Assembly: GCA_963796705.1 (NCBI GenBank)
Contig: CAWCMK010000002.1
Span: 434,001 to 498,000, forward strand
Reading direction: 5' to 3'
Origin: VRUE01 sp963796705
GTDB lineage: Bacteria; Actinomycetota; Thermoleophilia; Solirubrobacterales; 70-9
Length of the DNA stretch: 64,000 bases
This document shows, piece by piece, positions 58,183 through 64,000 of this stretch. A program made the translations under genes and the position numbers. Position 1 is the first letter of the stretch. Each line of letters starts with the position of its first letter. Under the pieces are notes generated by a model, which saw only the letters and a program-made list of their open reading frames with translations, made no database searches and had not been told where the DNA came from.

Positions 58183-58430
58183 GTGATCCCAGCGGTGTTG
58201 CCTCTCAAGTGGTAGACGTCCTTGGGGCGCAGAACGGTGACGGGCTGCCCCGAACCGAGATTGAAATCCGGGATCGTTGTTGGGTAGCGGCGCCAGAGTT
58301 GCGCATAGATCCCAGGCAGCGCAGCCCGTCGGGAACTGGCCGGGCACGTAGTGGGCACTCGCCGAGTGGGAAGACCCCGCGACCGCTTCCGGAATGCCGG
58401 CAGCGAACACAACTCCGACCGCAAGGTCGC

Positions 58431-58504
58431 CGACCATCACCTCCGAGGCGGAAACGACGCGCGCGCGCGACCATCACCTCCGAGGCGGAAACGACGCGCG
58501 CGCG
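58431..58504. repeat. 37-bp perfect tandem duplication
   Basis: 58431-58467 and 58468-58504 are identical (CGACCATCACCTCCGAGGCG... ending in a CG run). The exact match suggests a recent duplication, perhaps through slippage at the (CG)n end. Confidence 0.95.
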
Positions 58505-58834
58505 GAAAGACTCGACCCATTGGAGAGCATCATCCTAGGTTCAGACCAGGCCATCAAACCGAGAAGAAGGAGACTCGGCTGGGGGGAGACTCCTTCAATG
58601 GCCGGGACTCGTAGACGGACGAAATGCCGCAAGGCGAGCCCGCGATCACCCTCAAGACCCTTGCAGTAAGTGTCAGCAGGGTGTCAGCGGAAGCTCGAGG
58701 GCGGCGGCCATGTCCTCGACCGTGAAGGGAGGCGCAGGGACACATCCAAGTCTCATCCGCGTCCGGGCCTGCGCTGCCGGGCGTCCGGCCTCGAGCTGTT
58801 AGTCGACGATCGTCGCGTCCGACAAAGGGGACGA

Positions 58835-59683
58835 TCAGCCTGCAAGAACCCCCCAGCTCATGGCCGGGGCCAAATATGAGCCGTCCTCGCTGCGATAGGA
58901 CGCCATGTTCTCCATGATCGCCGTCCGGGTCGCGTTGCGCTCGTCTTCCATGAGTCCCTCGATCTTTTCCGCGAGCGGGCCGGCAAGGCGGATGATCGTG
59001 TCCCAGACGTCGTCGAAATCCACATACCGGAAATCGAATGCGATTTCGTTGACCTTGGGTTCATCGAAGCCGGCCTCTGAAACGAGCTCGCGAATCCGGT
59101 CGGGATCCCCCATCGCGAAGATCCCAGGCCCTCCGGGCTCAGGGGGAGGCATATGGCCCCGTTGGACCAGGGTCATCCCAGGAATGGCCGCCCAGGGGTT
59201 GCGGTCGGGCGTCGCCCAGACCGCGAATGCCAGTGATCCCCCGTCGCGAAGAACACGCCTCGTTTCCTTCAGAGCGGCCGCTGGGTCGGCCATCAGCATG
59301 TAGCCCCAGCGGCAGACCACAGCGTCCACGCTGTCGTCCTCGAGGTCCATCCGCTCGGCATCCAGCACTCTGTACTCGACGTTGCCGAGTCCCCGCGCCT
59401 CACCCAAACGGCGAGCGACGTCGACCATCTCGGGCGCGAAGTCCGTGGATATCAGTCGACCCGAGTTGCCGATCCGTTCTGCGACCCGGAAGCCAAGGTC
59501 GCCGGGCCCGGCGGCGATCTCGAGGACGGTATTCCCGGGCTGCGGTTTGGCCCGCTCCACGATCCACTCGCTTACCGGTGTGGTCATGCCGATCATCCAC
59601 TCGTTGCGGTCCTCCCAGCCGGGGGCCATCTTCCCCCAGGTCTCGAGGCTTTGCTCGCGGTATGTATTCGGCTCAGGACTCAT
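58835..59683 (-). CDS. Class I SAM-dependent methyltransferase
   Basis: 282 residues. SAM motif I VLEIAAGPGDLGFRVAERIG, STDFAPEMVDVARRLGEARG (motif II), VLDAERMDLEDDSVDAVVCR (motif III) and RRVLRDGGSLAFAVWATPDR. Substrate unknown. It lies downstream, on the same strand, of tRNA-Pro and the truncated VOC start, so it may be later cargo that displaced the VOC gene. Confidence 0.85.
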   Translation of the reverse strand: MSPEPNTYREQSLETWGKMAPGWEDRNEWMIGMTTPVSEWIVERAKPQPGNTVLEIAAGPGDLGFRVAERIGNSGRLISTDFAPEMVDVARRLGEARGLGNVEYRVLDAERMDLEDDSVDAVVCRWGYMLMADPAAALKETRRVLRDGGSLAFAVWATPDRNPWAAIPGMTLVQRGHMPPPEPGGPGIFAMGDPDRIRELVSEAGFDEPKVNEIAFDFRYVDFDDVWDTIIRLAGPLAEKIEGLMEDERNATRTAIMENMASYRSEDGSYLAPAMSWGVLAG

Positions 59684-59750
59684 GCCACCTCCGCTCGTCG
59701 CTTAGTCGGTAGCCGACGGTACCCGACGCGTCTTCTTTTGGGACGACTCG

Positions 59751-59810
59751 CTAGAAGCGAAGGGCGCGCTCTGGGTCATCGGCGGGGAACTCGATCAAGG
59801 GCGTCGGCAT
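59751..59810 (-). pseudogene. VOC-family remnant, copy 2 (first 19 codons only)
   Basis: PTPLIEFPADDPERALRF after ATG 59810 is identical to the complete VOC protein, then a stop codon and unrelated sequence follow. The leader between it and the intact tRNA-Pro is present, so this may be the original VOC locus, cut off by the DNA that carries the methyltransferase. Confidence 0.8.
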
Positions 59811-59898
59811 GTTTCTCAGCGGGCGCTTCGGAGCGCGTTTGCTACCAAAGCTGGTACCAAGAGGAAAGTCCAACCCGCCTCCTCTCAAGAGCGGAAAC

Positions 59899-59913
59899 CC
59901 GCTTCCGAAGCGG
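59899..59913 (-). terminator. tRNA-Pro terminator hairpin
   Basis: CCGCTT-CGG-AAGCGG on the minus strand, 13 bp after the tRNA, followed by GTTT. A degenerate version lies beside copy B. Confidence 0.6.
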
Positions 59914-59925
59914 CCTTCCGGTGTA

Positions 59926-59999
59926 TCGGGGCGACTGGATTTGAACCAGCGACCGCTCGGCCCCCAGCCGAGTGCGCTACCAGACTGCGCCACGCCCCG
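59926..59999 (-). tRNA. tRNA-Pro(GGG)
   Basis: Minus strand. Acceptor CGGGGCG/CGCCCCG, discriminator A; D-arm GCGCAGTCTGGTAGCGC; anticodon stem CTCGG/CCGAG with loop CTGGGGG (anticodon GGG); T-arm CTGG-TTCAAAT-CCAG. Intact. Its 3' half is repeated at least five times between 46.5 and 56.7 kb. Confidence 0.95.
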
Positions 60000-60034
60000 T
60001 GTTCCATGCATTCTAGGCTGAACTCGATGAGTCG

Positions 60035-60514
60035 ATGAGGCAGAGCGCAGGCATCCTTCTCTACCGGGACCCCGTGGCCGGGCCCGAGGTGCTGCTCGTC
60101 CACCCAGGGGGGCCGCTCTGGGCGAAAAAGGATTTGGGCGCGTGGTCGATCCCAAAGGGGGAAGCCGCTGACGGCGAGGAGCTGATGACAGCCGCCCTGC
60201 GGGAGCTCGCCGAGGAGCTCGGCGCGCCGCCGGAAATAGACCTTGAGGGGCTGATCGACCTCGGCTCCGTGCGCCAACGCAATAAGGTCGTCCACGCCTG
60301 GGCGGCCCAGGCGGATTTTGATCCAGCAGAGTTGCGCTCCAGCACCTTCAAACTAGAGTGGCCACCGCGCTCAAGCCGCCAGCAGGAGTTCCCCGAGGTA
60401 GACCGGGCGCAGTGGTTCGGCCCGAACCGCGCCAAGCAGAAGCTGATCCCGGCGCAGGCGGCGTTCGTCGAGCGCCTGCTTGAGCACTTGGCATCGCGCG
60501 GCGGCCTGCTCTAG
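60035..60514 (+). CDS. NUDIX hydrolase
   Basis: 159 residues. Nudix box GEAADGEELMTAALRELAEE followed by LG, after SIPKG; the N-terminus SAGILLYRDPVAGPEVLLVH and the middle KVVHAWAAQADFDP match the NUDIX group that hydrolyses oxidised or capped nucleotides. Single domain. Substrate not assignable. Confidence 0.9.
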   Translation: MRQSAGILLYRDPVAGPEVLLVHPGGPLWAKKDLGAWSIPKGEAADGEELMTAALRELAEELGAPPEIDLEGLIDLGSVRQRNKVVHAWAAQADFDPAELRSSTFKLEWPPRSSRQQEFPEVDRAQWFGPNRAKQKLIPAQAAFVERLLEHLASRGGLL

Positions 60515-60525
60515 GCTCGCGCGAG

Positions 60526-61602
60526 ATGGCCGATCAGGATCCAAGATCCCGTCCGAACTATGGAGAAGGCCCGGAGGGCAAACAGCTGCCACTCTCGGTG
60601 CGGTTACTCGGCAGCGGCGTGCGCGGCGCTCGCCAGGTGACCAAGGCGGTCGGGATCGACCGGGCTGTGGAGGCCGCGGCCGAGGAGGCGATGGTCGCTG
60701 CGATCGAGAGCGAGGCGGTCGAACGGGCTCTGGTCCGGCTCCTGCAGGGACCGACGGTGGAAAACGCCGTTCACGGAGCGCTCGATAGCGACCGTGTCAA
60801 GCAGGCATTGATCGATGCACTGGACAGCGAGATGGTCGACGAGGTCTGGCGCCGGTTGCTGGCGTCCGATGAGGCTCAGAAGCTTGTCGAGAGGATCGCG
60901 GAGGCGCCCGAGCTGCGGGCTGCAATAAGCGCGCAGAGCGTTGGCCTGATCCAGGACGTCGGCCACACAATCGGCCGGGTCACGCGGCGGGCGGACGGCA
61001 TCGTCGAGCGGGTCACACGCCGGATCCTGTTTCGGCAGCCGCGCACCGAGCCAACCGAACGGGCCGGTGCCGTCACTCGCGGTCTTGCCTTCGGGCTTGA
61101 CGGGCTGATCGTGAATCTCGTATTTTCCGGCATCGCCGCGGTGGCTGCACTGATCGCCTCGGCGTTCACGGGCAACGGGAACGGAGTTTCTGGCTACGTG
61201 CTGGCGCTCGGCACCGTGACCTGGCTGGCGCTTGGTGGGATCTACCTGGTCGCCTTCTGGTCGCTTGCGGGGCAAACTCCTGGCATGCGCTTCTTCGGGA
61301 TCAGACTGGGCGAGGAGGGTGATCGCCTTTCATTTCGCGCTTCATTGAAACGACTCGCCGGGCTGGTGCTGGCGGTGATCCCCGCGTTCCTCGGGTTCAT
61401 CGGGGTCCTGCTGGATGACCGGCGACGGGGCTGGCAGGACCGAATGGCGGGCGTCGACGTGCTGTATGAAAGCAACCAGCGCGCCCCGGCGCCCTGGTCG
61501 GCGCTGGCTGAAGATGAGGCCCGCGCGCCGACAGGGCGCCGTTGGATGGGCGAGCGCGCTCAGGTAGTACGCGAACCTTCCGGGCCCTCGGCCAGCTTGT
61601 AG
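60526..61602 (+). CDS. RDD-family membrane protein
   Basis: 358 residues. The N-terminal ~170 residues are helical and repeat-like (RALVRLLQGPTVENAVHGAL, RVKQALIDALDSEMVDEVWR); the RDD domain (~185-320) contains RGLAFGLDGLIVNLVF, GQTPGMRFFGIRLGEEG and a final helix with DDRRRGWQDRMAGVDVLY. Function unproven; often a transporter-like or stress protein. Starts 11 bp after the NUDIX gene; its 3' end overlaps the convergent gene by 43 bp. Confidence 0.85.
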   Translation: MADQDPRSRPNYGEGPEGKQLPLSVRLLGSGVRGARQVTKAVGIDRAVEAAAEEAMVAAIESEAVERALVRLLQGPTVENAVHGALDSDRVKQALIDALDSEMVDEVWRRLLASDEAQKLVERIAEAPELRAAISAQSVGLIQDVGHTIGRVTRRADGIVERVTRRILFRQPRTEPTERAGAVTRGLAFGLDGLIVNLVFSGIAAVAALIASAFTGNGNGVSGYVLALGTVTWLALGGIYLVAFWSLAGQTPGMRFFGIRLGEEGDRLSFRASLKRLAGLVLAVIPAFLGFIGVLLDDRRRGWQDRMAGVDVLYESNQRAPAPWSALAEDEARAPTGRRWMGERAQVVREPSGPSASL

Positions 61603-61946
61603 ATGATGATGATCGACAGGGCGAAGATCGCCAGCGACCAGAACGGGTAGGCGGGGATCGAGAGCAGTGCTCCGATCGCGTTCAGCGACGCGATGAAGAT
61701 CCCGAACCAGCGCCCGAATTCGCCGCCCGAGAACAGCGAGAAGGCGGCGATCAGCTCGAGCACGCCGAGGATCAGCGTGATCCAGCCCCAGGTGTGAAGG
61801 CTGCTGATGATGTAGGTGGCGTTTTCGGTGAAGAACTTCGAGTTACCGATCGCTGCGATGCCGTAGATGATGTTGAGGACGCCGGCGACGAGCAGCAGGA
61901 CTCCGGCGAACACCCACCACCCATTGAGCAGACTCTCATCGTTCAT
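61560..61946 (-). CDS. Small four-helix membrane protein (DUF7144-like)
   Basis: 128 residues. Four helices beginning WWVFAGVLLLVAGVLNIIYG and ending FWSLAIFALSIIIIYKLA; the NGWWVFAGVLLLVAG pattern and length are typical of an actinobacterial family of unknown function. ATG 61946 is supported by AAAGGG; the frame upstream is not coding-like. Confidence 0.78.
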   Translation of the reverse strand: MNDESLLNGWWVFAGVLLLVAGVLNIIYGIAAIGNSKFFTENATYIISSLHTWGWITLILGVLELIAAFSLFSGGEFGRWFGIFIASLNAIGALLSIPAYPFWSLAIFALSIIIIYKLAEGPEGSRTT

Positions 61947-62053
61947 TTGTAACCCTTTCCCTAGTAGCCAGGATGTCGAGAGCTTCGATACTAGGCATGG
62001 CTTTCGGGCCGGTGCAACCAGCTCCTCTCTATCGACGGGCCAAATAGCGGCGT

Positions 62054-62929
62054 ATGGCACCATTCTTCCCCGTGAGGGGGTCTAGAGGACTGGTTGGCGG
62101 CTCAGCGGTGGCGGTCACCCTTTTTTCCTGCGCAGGCGTGCTCTCGGGGGTCGCGCACGCCTCCGATTTGCGGGTCATTGAACTCGGCGGCGCCTCGGGC
62201 GGCTCCCCGAAGATGCTGCGCGCTCCCAGATACCCAAGGCGCCCCCGGGGCGCGCTCGCCAGCAGCGTCAAAGTGCCCGACTTCTCCGAAGAAGGGCTGC
62301 GCACCAACGGGCGGATCTTCGGAACCGACCCCCGTGAAGGCGCCTATTCCTGCTCGGGAACGGCCCTCAGCACCCCGAGCCGCTCGATCGTCCTCACGGC
62401 CGGGCACTGCGTGCAGGAGGCTGGGCGCACCGGCAGGGACCTGGTCTTCATCCCAGCCTATGACCACGGTCGGCGACCCTTCGGCAGCTTCTCCGCCGAA
62501 CTCGCTTACCTGATGCCACAGTGGCGCCAGCACGAAAATCCCGACTTCGACGTCGCCGCGCTCAAGGTCGCGCCTAACGAGCTCGGCTATCTGACCGACG
62601 TCGTCGGCGGTCGCGGCTACGTGACCGGGCGCTCGCGGGAATCTGGATTTGAAATATTCGGTTATCCGGCAGCGGCCCTGAAGGGCGAAGAACTCCGCAG
62701 CTGCCACTCGCACGGGCTTGGCAGCGACATGCTCACCGACCGCTTCCCCGGTCCGCCGACGATGCCGGGCACCTGCGACATGGCAGGAGGCTCGAGCGGC
62801 GGCGCCTGGGTAGTCGATGGGGCATATATCGACGGCGTCACGAGCTACGGCTATTCCGGCAATCCCGACCGCCTCTACACCTCCTACTTCGGGCAGGCGA
62901 TCGGACACTTTCTCTCCCAGCTGCCCTGA
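62054..62929 (+). CDS. Secreted trypsin-like serine protease
   Basis: 291 residues. Signal peptide (~1-36). Catalytic triad: His in LTAGHCVQ, Asp in PDFDVAALKV, Ser in GGSSGGAWVVD. Cys in YSCSG and GHC, and CHSH/GTCDM, are placed for two disulfides. V8/glutamyl-endopeptidase-like layout; specificity uncertain. A short upstream pro-region (~37-80) is likely. Confidence 0.88.
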   Translation: MAPFFPVRGSRGLVGGSAVAVTLFSCAGVLSGVAHASDLRVIELGGASGGSPKMLRAPRYPRRPRGALASSVKVPDFSEEGLRTNGRIFGTDPREGAYSCSGTALSTPSRSIVLTAGHCVQEAGRTGRDLVFIPAYDHGRRPFGSFSAELAYLMPQWRQHENPDFDVAALKVAPNELGYLTDVVGGRGYVTGRSRESGFEIFGYPAAALKGEELRSCHSHGLGSDMLTDRFPGPPTMPGTCDMAGGSSGGAWVVDGAYIDGVTSYGYSGNPDRLYTSYFGQAIGHFLSQLP

Positions 62930-62936
62930 GCGAGGG

Positions 62937-63255
62937 CTATTCGCCGCCGCCGCTTTCTTCGAGCAGGGGAGCTGCGAATGAATGCACCTTCCTCCTTCCG
63001 GCTTCCGCGACGCGGCTGAGGCCGAAGAGGTCCTCAGCAGAAGCCAGAAGCGAGTAAGGGTTATAAGCGGCGCCGTCAGTTGCCCCGGGCGACACGAAGG
63101 GCGATACGAGCAGGGTGCCGACCTGCAGGGGAGGGATCGCCGGAGCCCCGGCCGCCGCCGTTTCGTCGAGCTGATCGAAGGTGATGATCAGCAGGCTGTC
63201 GTTCTTATAAGCGGGCGAGGAGACGATCTTCGGCACCCATTCGGCTCTAATAGCG
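62937..63255 (-). pseudogene. Phosphoesterase/acid phosphatase C-terminal remnant
   Basis: Encodes EWVPKIVSSPAYKNDSLLII, TLLVSPFVSPG and YNPYSLLASAEDLFGLSRVA, the C-terminal part of the phospholipase-C-like phosphoesterase family. The catalytic N-terminal domain is missing; the frame meets cysA DNA upstream. No start codon fits. A truncated remnant left beside cysA. Confidence 0.7.
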
Positions 63256-63297
63256 GCTGGCGAGGTGGGGCGGGGCGCTACCCGCACCGTCGCCCCT

Positions 63298-64000
63298 TCA
63301 GACGGCCGCGGAGGAGACCTCTTTGTCGCCGCCGTCCTGCGCACGATGGGGAGTCGATGCTCCGTCGTGTCTGGAAGGTGGCTGATTGCCGTTGAAGCTC
63401 TTAGTTTCGCCGGGACGCAGGTAGACAATTTGTCCCTCGCGCAGCTCGAGCTGCTGCAGCTCGGCACGGGTCAGTTGTGCCCAGGCCTCGGTACCGTCGG
63501 CGAGCTTGAACTCGATGCGGATCTCGAATCCCAGGGCGACGATGCGCTGCACCATCGCCTCCTGGGTGTTCTCGTCGGGATCAAGGACCACGGTCATATC
63601 GTGCGGGCGCACGTAGTGGTCGCCCAAGCGGTTGACCTCGCCGACGAAGCTCATCACGAACTCGTTGGCCGGATGGTCGTAGAGATGGTCCGCGGATCCC
63701 GACTGCTCGACGCGTCCCTCGTTCATCACGACCAGCTGCCCGGCGACGTCCATCGCCTCCTCCTGATCGTGGGTGACGAAGATCGTCGTCACGTGCATCT
63801 CGTCGTGCAGGTTGCGCAGCCAGGCACGCAGATCCTTGCGGACTTTTGCGTCGAGGGCCCCGAAAGGCTCGTCCAAGAGCAGCACCTGTGGCTCGACGGC
63901 GAGCGCCCGCGCCAGCGCCATTCGCTGCCGCTGGCCGCCCGAGAGCTGGGACGGATAGCGGTCGGCGAGCCCCTCGAGCTGGACCAGGGTCAGCAGCTCG
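63298..64000 (-). CDS. cysA: Sulfate/thiosulfate ABC transporter ATP-binding protein CysA, C-terminal part
   Basis: The frame is open to base 64000, so the N-terminus with Walker A lies outside. Visible: signature LSGGQRQRMALARALAVEPQ, Walker B VLLLDEPFGALDAKV, switch His FVTHDQEEAM, and a C-terminal TOBE-like domain (VRPHDMTVVLDPD, ELREGQIVYLRPGE). The KVRKDLRAWLRNLHDE segment is characteristic of CysA. A ~30-residue polar tail extends past the domain. Confidence 0.88.
   Translation of the reverse strand, partial: ELLTLVQLEGLADRYPSQLSGGQRQRMALARALAVEPQVLLLDEPFGALDAKVRKDLRAWLRNLHDEMHVTTIFVTHDQEEAMDVAGQLVVMNEGRVEQSGSADHLYDHPANEFVMSFVGEVNRLGDHYVRPHDMTVVLDPDENTQEAMVQRIVALGFEIRIEFKLADGTEAWAQLTRAELQQLELREGQIVYLRPGETKSFNGNQPPSRHDGASTPHRAQDGGDKEVSSAAV

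Larger units (their letters stand above)
57896..58834. other. Gene-free stretch with tandem repeats
   Basis: 939 bp. No convincing gene: one long minus-strand frame passes through the hexamer array but its sequence is low-complexity. It contains a TCGCCT-GAA-AGGCGA hairpin (58066-58080), the CCCCTT array and the 37-bp duplication. Confidence 0.5.

Noticed and set aside
57699..58424. Long minus-strand frame with Gly-Glu repeats
   Set aside because: The frame owes its length to the CCCCTT array and GC bias, overlaps the PASTA gene start in another frame and has no family features or ribosome site.
58431..58504. Two-unit CRISPR-like repeat
   Set aside because: The two 37-bp units are directly adjacent with no spacer, so this is a tandem duplication and not a CRISPR array.

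Overview
The window reads as chromosomal DNA from a high-GC actinobacterium. A complete coenzyme F420 biosynthesis set (fbiC, cofE, cofC, cofD, npdG), a manganese regulator with an NRAMP transporter, Mur-ligase chemistry and the style of the small secreted proteins fit a Thermoleophilia/Solirubrobacterales-like lineage. That placement is inference from gene content; no rRNA is present to confirm it.

Layout. 1-6.6 kb: start of rmuC (runs off the left edge), an intact IS481-family element with a 6-bp target duplication, a lipoprotein, a YgfZ-like protein, the divergent mntR-mntH operon, two small proteins and an orphan NMT1-like lipoprotein. 6.7-12.9 kb: an aquaporin-family channel, then fused fbiC facing an overlapping cofE-cofC-cofD-npdG operon. 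12.9-20.9 kb: SDR plus hot-dog thioesterase, HMG-CoA lyase-like enzyme, acyl-CoA carboxyltransferase, a two-gene ABC exporter, acetoacetyl-CoA synthetase and an MBL hydrolase; together these suggest branched-chain acyl/acetoacetate metabolism. 21-23.7 kb: two tRNA-Leu genes, a DoxX-Rieske fusion and tRNA-Trp. 23.7-40.4 kb: an accessory stretch (DyP peroxidase, ferritin-VIT1 fusion, DUF1003, PAP2, diacylglycerol-kinase-like protein, TetR, a five-gene aromatic catabolic operon, a GH25 protein). It is bracketed by tRNA-Trp and a 35-bp copy of the 3' half of tRNA-Trp, so it may be an old tRNA-targeted island. 40.6-49.4 kb: small membrane and stress proteins, tRNA-Gly, a Mur ligase paralogue, a TMEM175-like channel, a UbiA-like protein and a UbiE-like methyltransferase. 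50-54.1 kb: divergent apbE and a six-gene, mostly overlapping operon of ferredoxin reductase, ferredoxin, lipoprotein, two one-helix proteins and a heme-type membrane protein: a membrane electron-transfer module. 60-64 kb: Nudix, RDD protein, small membrane protein, a secreted trypsin-like protease, a phosphoesterase remnant and the C-terminal part of cysA (runs off the right edge).

The most unusual region is 46.5-60 kb. The 3' half of tRNA-Pro(GGG) recurs at least five times besides the intact gene, always in the same orientation. Several copies are followed on the same strand by one small enzyme gene or its remnant (VOC, YCII-like, SnoaL-like), and GGGGACGC repeats lie near some of them. 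VOC sequence occurs four times: one complete gene and three broken copies. A tRNA-Met 3' half, several pseudogenes, a CCCCTT hexamer array and a 37-bp tandem duplication lie in the same stretch. I read it as a decaying array of tRNA-derived attachment sites with single-gene cargo; no integrase is visible in the window.
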